Below are positions 40,131 through 47,477 of a stretch of 47,859 nt of DNA, piece after piece. Numbering within the stretch: the first letter of the stretch is position 1; each line of letters starts with the position of its first letter. Location: the NCBI GenBank assembly GCA_934503195.1, contig CAKSVM010000013.1, positions 1-47,859 on the forward strand. The letters run 5' to 3'. The DNA comes from an uncultured Eubacteriales bacterium (lineage in GTDB: Bacteria > Bacillota > Clostridia > Oscillospirales > CAG-272). The position numbers were made by a program, and so were the translations under genes. The notes below the pieces were generated by a model. That model saw nothing but the letters and a program-made list of their open reading frames with translations, did no database searches and was not told the DNA's origin.

Positions 40131-41783
40131 TCACGAATCCGTGTCCTGCGCGGAGGTTTTTATTATCTCCTCAATCGCGTCGTTCTTCTCGGTTTTCCTC
40201 TCGGGAACAAATTCAAGCTTCACCGAATACTGGTCAAGCCTTCCGCCCTCAAAGGAGTTCAGCACCTCAAGAAGCGTCGGGAACATCTTCATGATGATCT
40301 CCTGCGCCATCTTGTTGTTCGTCCTTATGTGAACAAACGGGTCGGTGTTTACCGTGAAGCCCTTTGCCGCGCTCTTCATGAAGCTTCCGAGCATTCCGTC
40401 GCGCTCGCGGCATTTGTCGACGAAATCCGCCCAGTACGGGAGCTGACGGTATTCCTTCTTCACCCCGGCTGACGCCGTGGATTCGGTCTGAGTCGTGGAT
40501 TCCGGCGCGGCGTCCCCGGACGAGGAAGAAGCCGTTTCCGATGAAGGAATGTCAGGTATGTCTCCGTTGCCGCGCGAAGGCGACTGCGGCGAAGCGTAGG
40601 CCGCGTCGTGAGCCGGCGGCTGAGGTGTCGTGAAGCTTCCGGATCTCAGCTTGTCCTCAATCGCGGCAATCCGCGAGAGGAGCGAATCGTTAGTCGCGGA
40701 GAATTTCTCGTCGCACATACGGACGAGGGTCATCTCGGCTATAAGGCGTTTGGAATTCGATTTCCGCATCGCGTCAAGCGAGCTGTCAAGCATCTTAGCG
40801 TGTGAAATCAGCGTCTCGGCGGCAAAGCGTCCGGCGACGTCGACGAGTTCGGCGTACTGCTTTTCGGTGAGATCGAGATATTCGCGCGCGTTTTTCGTCG
40901 TTTTCGCGACAAGCATATCGCGGTAGAAGGCGATTATGTCCTGCCAGAAAACCGTGAGATCGCGGCTTGACATGAACATTTTCGAGATTTCCTCGAAAAT
41001 CGTGTCGTAATCCTTGTCGCAGACGGCTTTGAGAATCCGGATCACCGAATCGCGTCCGCCCGTTCCGGCGACCTCCTCGACAAGCTCGGTCGTGACTGGA
41101 CGGTTTTCGCCAGAACAAAGTTCGAGAAGCGAAATCGCGTCGCGCATACCGCCCTGAGCCAAATGAGCCAGCATGAACGCGGCCTCGTGGTCGAGCGTGA
41201 TATCCTCGTTTTCGGCGATGAACTCAAGTCTTTTCGCGATCACGTCGCTGCCAATACGTCTGAAATCAAATCTCTGACAGCGTGACAGGATCGTCGCGGG
41301 AATTTTCTGAAGCTCGGTCGTCGCGAGAATGAACATCACGTGCGCCGGAGGCTCCTCAAGGGTTTTCAGAAGCGCGTTGAACGCGCTCGGCGAGAGCATA
41401 TGCACCTCGTCGATTATATAAACCTTGTATTTAAGTTCGGCGGGAAGATACTCGACCTCGTCGCGGATCTGGCGGATATCCTCGACTCCGTTGTTCGAGG
41501 CGGCGTCCATTTCGATTATATCGATGCACGCGCCCGACTGAGCCGATTGGCAGGCGGCGCATTCGCCGCAGGGATCGCCGTTTTGCGGACGTTCGCAGTT
41601 GACCGCGCGCGCCAGGATTTTCGCGCAGGTGGTCTTTCCGGTTCCGCGTGAGCCGCAGAAGAGATAGGCGTGAGAGGTCTTTCCGTTTTCGACTTCATAG
41701 CGGAGGATCGAAGTGACATGATCCTGACCGCACACGTCCGAAAAGGTTTTCGGCCGCCATTTGCGGTAAAGTGCCTGATGCAA
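40131..41783 (-). CDS. dnaX: DNA polymerase III subunit gamma/tau
   Basis: Clamp-loader ATPase. From the chosen start the 550 residues read MHQALYRKWRPKTF, Walker A GSRGTGKTT (44-52), zinc cysteines C63, C72, C75 and C78, IIEMDAASNNGV and the DEVH-type box, then a Ser/Thr/Pro-rich linker (about 395-460) and a tau-like C-terminal domain. The open frame extends upstream to 41924, but that part is inside the SRP RNA. The TTG at 41783 has AGGGGAG 9 nt upstream and gives the standard N-terminus. I saw no obvious A-rich slippage site for a short gamma form. It follows the SRP RNA as in Bacillus. Confidence 0.95.
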   Translation of the reverse strand: MHQALYRKWRPKTFSDVCGQDHVTSILRYEVENGKTSHAYLFCGSRGTGKTTCAKILARAVNCERPQNGDPCGECAACQSAQSGACIDIIEMDAASNNGVEDIRQIRDEVEYLPAELKYKVYIIDEVHMLSPSAFNALLKTLEEPPAHVMFILATTELQKIPATILSRCQRFDFRRIGSDVIAKRLEFIAENEDITLDHEAAFMLAHLAQGGMRDAISLLELCSGENRPVTTELVEEVAGTGGRDSVIRILKAVCDKDYDTIFEEISKMFMSSRDLTVFWQDIIAFYRDMLVAKTTKNAREYLDLTEKQYAELVDVAGRFAAETLISHAKMLDSSLDAMRKSNSKRLIAEMTLVRMCDEKFSATNDSLLSRIAAIEDKLRSGSFTTPQPPAHDAAYASPQSPSRGNGDIPDIPSSETASSSSGDAAPESTTQTESTASAGVKKEYRQLPYWADFVDKCRERDGMLGSFMKSAAKGFTVNTDPFVHIRTNNKMAQEIIMKMFPTLLEVLNSFEGGRLDQYSVKLEFVPERKTEKNDAIEEIIKTSAQDTDS

Positions 41784-41817
41784 GTTCTCACTCTCCCCTG
41801 AAAATCCGCCTTGAAAG

Positions 41818-42125
41818 AGACAAGCTATAAAATAAGACCATACACCTTTGACTCGAAGTGAATCCATGCGCGTAAACGTCGGCACCTGCTCGGGACAGGC
41901 GACCTCGCGGCACATCGGAGACACCGCTTAATGCTGCTTGGTTCCCCACCTGACATGGTTCACGGCTTCCGATTGCGCGAGACCCATCCGTCAACACAGG
42001 TAATCCGGCGCGCAGACCACACAGATTCAGCCCTCATCAAAGGAATCCACCCCTGCTGTAGCGGATTGCAGGTACAAGGCACCGCTAATTCCCCGGCTGG
42101 TATGGCCTTATTTTATAGCTTGTCT
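41818..42125 (-). repeat. Long flanking stem of the SRP RNA precursor
   Basis: The 19 nt at 42125-42107 (AGACAAGCUAUAAAAUAAG on the minus strand) are exactly complementary to 41836-41818. With the terminal helix of the mature RNA this gives a helix of more than 25 bp. In Bacillus the SRP RNA is released by RNase III from such a stem; rnc is present in this window. Confidence 0.8.
41832..42110 (-). ncRNA. ffs: Signal recognition particle RNA, long Bacillus type with Alu domain
   Basis: On the minus strand the S-domain hairpin reads GUCAGGUGGGGAACCAAGCAGC (split: GUCAGG, tetraloop GGAA, AAGCAGC), the Ffh-binding site, preceded by GAACCAU. The 5' part has GGGGAAUUAGCGGUGCC and CCUGCAAUCCGCU, which match the Alu domain of Bacillus scRNA, and the 3' part has AUGUGCCGCGAGGUCGCCUG. 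The ends GGCCAUACC and GGUGUAUGGUC pair. About 279 nt, close to the Bacillus length. It lies just upstream of dnaX, the conserved location. Boundaries are estimated from the terminal helix. Confidence 0.93.
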
Positions 42126-42162
42126 ATATGTTTTGGGGGACAAATTTCCCCGACACTGATAT

Positions 42163-42191
42163 ATTATATCAGATTTTTTCCGAAATTGCAA
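42163..42191 (-). promoter_or_regulatory. Promoter of the SRP RNA and dnaX
   Basis: TTGCAA (42186-42191) and TATAAT (42163-42168) with a 17-bp spacer ending TGA. The start near 42156 leaves about 30 nt before the processing stem, with a small GGGGA/UCCCC hairpin (42135-42151). No separate dnaX promoter is evident. Confidence 0.8.
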
Positions 42192-42251
42192 GAGGTTTTT
42201 GAAATTTTCCGGACTTTTGCAAAAAAATTTACAGATTCGCGCGGATGCAGT

Positions 42252-42863
42252 CTACTCACGCGAGGCGAAATAGGCGTCGCAGTATCCGCACCAGAGCCTT
42301 TCATAGTCGTCATGCGGGATAATCTCAATATCGCGCGGTGTAAGGATTCCGCGTGACTCCGCCTCTCCGGCGAAGTCAAACGTGTAATCGTCGGCGGCGG
42401 TCAGAAATCCGCAGACGTATTCATATTCGCGCGAAACCGCGGCCGAAAGGCGCGTGTGTCCGTCGAGCGAGACATACCGCCCATTGTACGCGGCGAGCGG
42501 GATTATTATGTCGCCGGGATTTTTAATGAAGCTCTCAACGGCGCGGATTTTGTCAAGATCGGCGTAGAACTGCGTCGGCTGGATATCGGAAAGCGCGACG
42601 CGGAAAACTTCCGGCCGCTCAAATTCGGCAATGATTTTCCCCGAAGCATCCCAAAAGCGCGTGATATGCTCGGCGAAAAAGCGGAATTTTTCTATAAGCT
42701 CGGGGAACACGTCCGGATCCTCTCCGCGCACGACCGCGTCGGTTTCCGAAATTATCTCAACCTCATAAGCTTTTCCGTCGACGAGAAACGCGCCGTGCTG
42801 GGCGAGCACCGTCCTGTCAAAGCGTTTGTCGTCATATGAGTTTATCCGTTCAATCTCCGCCAT
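42252..42863 (-). CDS. Stand-alone ParB/sulfiredoxin-like domain protein of unknown function
   Basis: 203 residues. The centre has a ParB-type core: ALSDIQPTQFYADLDKIRAV, then IIPLAAYNGRYVSLDGHTRLSAAVS, where DGHTRL stands in for the GxxR motif (DGHHR/NGHRR) that binds nucleotide. The C-terminal segment ends WCGYCDAYFASRE. No helix-turn-helix or ParA partner is present, so a chromosome-partition role is unlikely. I prefer the ATG at 42863 because GGAGG lies 5 nt upstream; an ATG at 42881 has none. It is divergent from comEC and upstream of the SRP promoter. Function unknown. Confidence 0.7.
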   Translation of the reverse strand: MAEIERINSYDDKRFDRTVLAQHGAFLVDGKAYEVEIISETDAVVRGEDPDVFPELIEKFRFFAEHITRFWDASGKIIAEFERPEVFRVALSDIQPTQFYADLDKIRAVESFIKNPGDIIIPLAAYNGRYVSLDGHTRLSAAVSREYEYVCGFLTAADDYTFDFAGEAESRGILTPRDIEIIPHDDYERLWCGYCDAYFASRE

Positions 42864-42896
42864 AATTTCCTCCCTGATCATGTCTGTCGCTATTAT

Positions 42897-42925
42897 ATTA
42901 TACCACCCTTCGCCGGATATGTCAA
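42897..42925 (-). promoter_or_regulatory. Promoter of the ParB-like gene
   Basis: Perfect TTGACA (42920-42925) and TATAAT (42897-42902), 17-bp spacer ending TGG. Divergent from the comEC promoter about 70 bp away. Confidence 0.85.
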
Positions 42926-42996
42926 GCGGTCAGGCGGGTCGACGGACAGGCCTTATACATTTATGTCCCACAACCGGAAAAAATTTCACGATAATG

Positions 42997-43025
42997 TTGC
43001 AATTTACGCCAGGAAGTGATATAAT
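42997..43025 (+). promoter_or_regulatory. Promoter of comEC
   Basis: TTGCAA (42997-43002) and TATAAT (43020-43025), 17-bp spacer ending TGA. It is flanked by the inverted pair CCGGAAA (42974-42980) and TTTCCGG (43028-43034), 47 nt apart. Confidence 0.75.
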
Positions 43026-43060
43026 AATTTCCGGTATGATTATGAAGTGGAGGTGACGCG

Positions 43061-45307
43061 ATGAATTTTCTGAGCCGCAGACCAGCCGCGCTCTGCGTGA
43101 CAATAAGCCTCGTTTTCTCTTTCGCGGCGATATTTCTCGGACTCGCGGCGCGGATCGCGATAATCGCGGCGGCGATCGCGGTCCCCGCCGTCATCTGTCT
43201 TGTCTTCAGAAGCCGTCCGCGCCGCAATTTCGCGACAATGGAAATCCGTGCCTTCTCGCTCGTCGCCGGGGCGATGCTGATTCTGCAAACGCTCACGTCG
43301 ATCGCGGTATGGGATCTGAGCGCGGGAACGTACGAAAAATATTCCTCTTCCGGAACTGCCGCAGATATCGAAGCAATCGTGATCGGTGTCAACAGCAGCT
43401 CGGAATGGTACGCGAATTACCGCGTCGAACTCTCGGAAATTAACGGAAAACGCTCATTCGCGGTCGGACTTCTCACCTGCGAAACCTCTTACGCCTTCAC
43501 GATAGGCGACCGGATATCCTGTCGCGCGGTCTTCACGCCGCTCGACGAATACAACAGGGAATACGGCTCTGACAGATACGCTCTCATGACCGACGGCGTT
43601 CGTTTCGTCTGTTCTCCGGAAGGCGAACCTTCGGTAACCGGACACTCACGCTATGCGCCAAGAGTAGTCCTTGCCCGGCTCCGTGAGCGAATCCGCGCGG
43701 CGATTTCGCTCTTCGCCAACCACGAAACCTCCGGCTTTATTAAGGCACTGATTCTCTCCGACCGTTCCGGACTCGGAAGGATGAGACGCGATATGTCGCG
43801 CGTCGGCGCGTCACATCTTCTCGCGCTGAGCGGAATACATCTCATGGCGATATCGGTTGTCGTCGACCGTGTGCTTCTGGGCTTCATGGTTTCAAAGCCG
43901 AAGCGCGGCGTCGTGAAGATCATCTGCGCGTTCGGCTTCATGGCGATTTCAGGCTTCCCGAACTCGCTCGCGAGAGCGTCGATTATGATGACCATCGCGA
44001 TCATCGCCGAAACCCTCTCGCAGGATCGCGACCGGATAACCGCGCTTTTCCTCGCCGCTTGGATAATAGTTCTCGTCGACCCTCCGGCGATACTCGACGT
44101 CGGACTCCAGATGTCATTCTGCGCCACGCTCGGAGTGATCTTCGCGATGAACGCCGAGGTACTCCCGCGAAGGCGTTTCTCGAAAAAGCTGAAACCGCTG
44201 AAGAAAACCAATCCAAGGCTCGCCAAAGGACTGAAGAAAATGTCAAAGCTCTTCTTCGGCGCGCTGGTCACGCTCGGCGCGACGCTCTTCGTGGTTCCGC
44301 TTCAATGGGTATATTTCGGCGAGATGTCGCTTCTCAGCATCCCGTCGACCATAATTCTCTCGCCGCTCATAACTCTCGCGCTCTGGCTTTCGATCCCATA
44401 CGCGTTCTTTTCACTCATCGGATCGTTTCCGCTAGCCGCGCCGCTCGGATCAATGCTCACGGTACTCACAAAGCTCATAAAATCCATCACCTCGTGGATG
44501 AGTCTTTTAAGATCGGTGGTTCCGCTGGGCTATTGGTTCTCGGCCGTGACCTTCGCGGTCTTCATTCTGGCCGCTATGATCTTCATAAAGCCGTCGAGGA
44601 CATCGTTTCTGAAGAAGCTCACGTTTTTTCTGCTCTGGGTCATATTTTACACTGGAACGGTTCGGCTCGTCGGGCTTATCGGCGGCCGTCGCGAGGTGAT
44701 CTTCACAAGCTCCGCGACGAGCGACGGCGCGATAATCGCCGTCGGAAACCAATGTGTGCTGATAAACGTCGAGGACGGAAACAACAATATCGCGAGAGCC
44801 GCGGCCGATATCATGGACCGCCGCTGTCTGACCGAGATCGACGCCTTCGCGCTGACCCGTCTTTCAAGAGCCGGAATCAGATCGGCGCGTGACATATGCG
44901 ATCGGAAAATGGTGCGCGTGATACTTATCCCAAAGCCCGAAAACGCGTTCGAGGAGGGATGCGCCGCCGGAATAGCCGAGGTCGCGTCGGAATATTCGGC
45001 AAAGCTCGCGTACTATGAGCGGCCGGACGAGACGACGATAACCTTCCTTGACACCGGAATCACCTTCTTCGAAAAGCGGAGGCTTAGCCGTTCGACAAAG
45101 AATCCGATCGGCATCATGTTTGACATTAACGGGTCAAAACTGCTCTACTCCGGAGCCTCATACTGGGAGGTCGATCCGGAAACCCACGGCGCGGACGCGA
45201 TCGTCATCGGAAACGCCGGACCGAAGGTAAAAACCGATCCGCCCTATGACTCGTCAGCCGTCACGATAAAATATCTTTCAGACGGTAACATCGCGTTCAC
45301 AGGCTGA
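43061..45307 (+). CDS. comEC: ComEC/Rec2 DNA-uptake channel with degenerate C-terminal domain
   Basis: ComEC forms the membrane channel through which single-stranded DNA enters in transformation. 748 residues: two to three N-terminal helices, an extracytoplasmic OB-like domain (about 95-200), the competence domain with ALILSDRSGLG, SHLLALSGIHLMAI and many helices (about 215-540), and a C-terminal domain after IGGRREVIF (about 560-748). In full-length ComEC the last part is a metallo-beta-lactamase-like nuclease with HxHxDH; here the matching position reads LTRLSRAG and the histidines are missing, so catalysis is unlikely. GGAGG lies 7 nt before the ATG at 43061. Confidence 0.92.
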   Translation: MNFLSRRPAALCVTISLVFSFAAIFLGLAARIAIIAAAIAVPAVICLVFRSRPRRNFATMEIRAFSLVAGAMLILQTLTSIAVWDLSAGTYEKYSSSGTAADIEAIVIGVNSSSEWYANYRVELSEINGKRSFAVGLLTCETSYAFTIGDRISCRAVFTPLDEYNREYGSDRYALMTDGVRFVCSPEGEPSVTGHSRYAPRVVLARLRERIRAAISLFANHETSGFIKALILSDRSGLGRMRRDMSRVGASHLLALSGIHLMAISVVVDRVLLGFMVSKPKRGVVKIICAFGFMAISGFPNSLARASIMMTIAIIAETLSQDRDRITALFLAAWIIVLVDPPAILDVGLQMSFCATLGVIFAMNAEVLPRRRFSKKLKPLKKTNPRLAKGLKKMSKLFFGALVTLGATLFVVPLQWVYFGEMSLLSIPSTIILSPLITLALWLSIPYAFFSLIGSFPLAAPLGSMLTVLTKLIKSITSWMSLLRSVVPLGYWFSAVTFAVFILAAMIFIKPSRTSFLKKLTFFLLWVIFYTGTVRLVGLIGGRREVIFTSSATSDGAIIAVGNQCVLINVEDGNNNIARAAADIMDRRCLTEIDAFALTRLSRAGIRSARDICDRKMVRVILIPKPENAFEEGCAAGIAEVASEYSAKLAYYERPDETTITFLDTGITFFEKRRLSRSTKNPIGIMFDINGSKLLYSGASYWEVDPETHGADAIVIGNAGPKVKTDPPYDSSAVTIKYLSDGNIAFTG

Positions 45308-45340
45308 GAAAATCTCATCTGAAAATTTACATTGTAACCG

Positions 45341-45369
45341 TTGAAAAAAGAAATTTCATGGTGTACAAT
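45341..45369 (+). promoter_or_regulatory. Promoter of lgt-folD
   Basis: TTGAAA (45341-45346) and TACAAT (45364-45369) with a 17-bp spacer. No terminator hairpin is seen after comEC (45308-45340), so read-through may add to expression. Confidence 0.7.
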
Positions 45370-45416
45370 AGTATTATGGTAAATCATAGTCTCTCTAAGG
45401 AAAGGATACTTCAAAA

Positions 45417-46445
45417 ATGGGAAACATAATTTCATTCCCCGGACTCGGCATCGGTGAGTTCGAGGTAAACCCGGTCGCGTTCAGCATTTTCGGCTACGAT
45501 ATAATGTGGTACGGGATCATAATCACGCTGGCGATGGTCGCCGGGTTCTTTGTCGCGCGGCACAACGCGAAATTCGAGAAAATCAAGGTCGACGACGTTC
45601 TCGACCTCGCGATATTCCTCATCATCTTCTCAATGGTCGGCGCGAGACTCTACTACGTTTTAATGAAGCTTGAGAACTTCCACTCATTCTGGGACGTCAT
45701 CAACGTCCGCAAGGGCGGACTGGCGATCTTCGGCGGTGTCGGCGCGGGAGCCTTGACCGTTTTCATTGTCTCAAAGGTCAAGAAAATCCCGACCGGAAAG
45801 ACCTTCGACATGATCGCGCCCGGACTTCTCATCGGTCAGGTCATCGGCCGCTGGGGCAACTTCATGAACGCCGAGGCTCACGGCGGCGAGACCGACCTTC
45901 CGTGGCGGATGGGAATAAAATACGCCGGCTCGACCGTAACGAAGTACTATCATCCGACCTTCCTCTACGAGTCGCTCTGGAATCTCATCGGCTTCGCCAT
46001 CATCATGGCACTATATAAAAAGAAGAAATTCAACGGACAGCACGCGATATTCTATATGATCTGGTACGGCCTCGGACGCTTCTTCATCGAGGGGCTCCGC
46101 ACCGACAGCCTCTATTTCATGAAGTCGGTCTTCGGCGAGACTATCCGCGTGTCGCAGATGGTCGGCGCGGCGATCTTTGTCATCGGAATCATCTCGATGA
46201 TCGTAGGACTCGCCAGAGCCAAGGACAAGGCACTCGACGACGCGGCGTACGACCGGGTCTACAGCTCGTCGCGCGACTCGGTGATCGGCGTCATAAACCA
46301 CGACGAAAACGAGAACTACGACGTCAAGGAAGCCGACAAGGACGAAGATAGTGATTCTGAAAAGCCCGATGAAGCGGCTCCCGACTCGAAGGAAACCGAA
46401 AACGAAAACAAGGAAAGCGAGAACAAAGATGGCGGAGATAATTGA
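45417..46445 (+). CDS. lgt: Prolipoprotein diacylglyceryl transferase with acidic C-terminal tail
   Basis: Lgt attaches diacylglycerol to the lipobox cysteine of prelipoproteins such as the solute-binding protein in this window. Seven membrane segments can be drawn, with the family signature GQVIGRWGNFMNAEAHG (140-156, including the key arginine R145) and YHPTFLYES (178-186). After the last helix (about 250-266) comes a cytoplasmic tail; residues 295-342 are almost all Asp, Glu, Asn, Lys and Ser, which is unusual for Lgt. AAAGGA precedes the ATG at 45417. The tail's last 17 nt overlap folD. Confidence 0.95.
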   Translation: MGNIISFPGLGIGEFEVNPVAFSIFGYDIMWYGIIITLAMVAGFFVARHNAKFEKIKVDDVLDLAIFLIIFSMVGARLYYVLMKLENFHSFWDVINVRKGGLAIFGGVGAGALTVFIVSKVKKIPTGKTFDMIAPGLLIGQVIGRWGNFMNAEAHGGETDLPWRMGIKYAGSTVTKYYHPTFLYESLWNLIGFAIIMALYKKKKFNGQHAIFYMIWYGLGRFFIEGLRTDSLYFMKSVFGETIRVSQMVGAAIFVIGIISMIVGLARAKDKALDDAAYDRVYSSSRDSVIGVINHDENENYDVKEADKDEDSDSEKPDEAAPDSKETENENKESENKDGGDN

Positions 46446-47286
46446 CGGAAAGCGGATATCAAGGGAAGTCAGGGCGGAGATCGCCGCCGAGTGTCAGGCA
46501 CTCGGTGAGCGCGGAATCGTCCCGGGACTCGCGGTCGTGATCGTCGGAAGCGACCCGGCGTCGCAGGTCTATGTGCGCAACAAGAAAAAGGCCTGCGAAG
46601 AGGTCGGATTCTACTCCGAGGTCTACGAGCTTCCCGAAAGCACCTCCGAAAACGAGCTTCTCGCGCTCGTCGAAAAGCTCAATCTCGACGACAGGATCCA
46701 CGGAATCTTAGTCCAGCTCCCGCTTCCGAAGCATCTTGACGACAAGATCATAATAAATCACATCGACCCGAAAAAGGACGTCGACGCCTTCCATCCGATA
46801 AATGTCGGAAGGATAATGATCGGCGACTATGATTTTCTCCCCTGTACTCCGGCCGGAGTCATGGTGCTTCTCGAAAAGTCGGGAATCGACGTCTCTGGCA
46901 AGGACTGCGTGGTTCTCGGCCGCAGCAATATCGTCGGCAAGCCGCAGGCAATGCTCCTGCTCCACGCAAACGGAACCGTCACGATCTGCCACTCGAAGAC
47001 GAAAAACCTCGCCGAAATCACCCGTAAAGCCGACATTCTTGTCGTGGCGATCGGAAAGGCTGATTTCGTCACGGGCGACATGGTCAAGGACGGCGCGGTC
47101 GTAATCGACGTCGGAATGAACCGCAGAGCCGACGGAAAGCTGACCGGAGACGTCGACTTCGCCTCGGTTGCGCCGAAGGCCTCGTTCATCACCCCGGTTC
47201 CCGGCGGAGTCGGACCGATGACAATAACCATGCTCCTCAAGAACACCCTGACCTCGGCGAAAAGACATAACGGGATAAAAGACTGA
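46429..47286 (+). CDS. folD: Bifunctional methylenetetrahydrofolate dehydrogenase/cyclohydrolase
   Basis: FolD interconverts methylene-, methenyl- and formyl-tetrahydrofolate, supplying one-carbon units for purines and for TrmFO. The 285 residues contain YVRNKKKACEEVG with the catalytic lysine, GILVQLPLP, KDVDAFHP, CTPAGVM, GRSNIVGKP (NADP-binding) and PVPGGVGPMT. I chose the ATG at 46429, which gives the standard N-terminus; earlier in-frame starts lie deep within lgt. The only ribosome-binding site is a distant AAGGA, so translation is probably coupled to lgt. No terminator follows before the regulator promoter. Confidence 0.96.
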   Translation: MAEIIDGKRISREVRAEIAAECQALGERGIVPGLAVVIVGSDPASQVYVRNKKKACEEVGFYSEVYELPESTSENELLALVEKLNLDDRIHGILVQLPLPKHLDDKIIINHIDPKKDVDAFHPINVGRIMIGDYDFLPCTPAGVMVLLEKSGIDVSGKDCVVLGRSNIVGKPQAMLLLHANGTVTICHSKTKNLAEITRKADILVVAIGKADFVTGDMVKDGAVVIDVGMNRRADGKLTGDVDFASVAPKASFITPVPGGVGPMTITMLLKNTLTSAKRHNGIKD

Positions 47287-47354
47287 CAACTCTGGTAAAA
47301 AAATATAAAAAACTGATAATTTCCGTCCAAATTTACATTTTGTGAAGAAGCCTA

Positions 47355-47383
47355 TTGACAATCCGCTCAAAATGTGTTACAAT
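47355..47383 (+). promoter_or_regulatory. Promoter of the DeoR-family regulator
   Basis: TTGACA (47355-47360) and TACAAT (47378-47383), 17-bp spacer ending TGT. The leader would be about 88 nt. Confidence 0.8.
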
Positions 47384-47400
47384 ATTTTCAGGATATGTGA

Positions 47401-47425
47401 AATTTAACCCGTAAGCTGTTAAATT
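47401..47425 (+). repeat. Inverted repeat in the regulator leader, possible operator
   Basis: Exact 8-bp arms AATTTAAC (47401-47408) and GTTAAATT (47418-47425) with a 9-nt spacer, about 12 nt after the predicted transcript start. AT-rich arms make a weak hairpin, so an autoregulatory binding site is a better guess. Confidence 0.5.
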
Positions 47426-47477
47426 GTGATCCTTCGTAACAAGCCATAAAAGACAATGATTTGAAAGGACGAGATCA

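Noticed and set aside
40131..41783. Programmed frameshift site in dnaX for a short gamma subunit
   Set aside because: I found no A-rich heptamer with a downstream stem at a suitable position.
41784..41924. Longer N-terminus for DnaX
   Set aside because: This stretch lies within the SRP RNA, and the standard DnaX N-terminus begins at the TTG at 41783 with a good ribosome-binding site.
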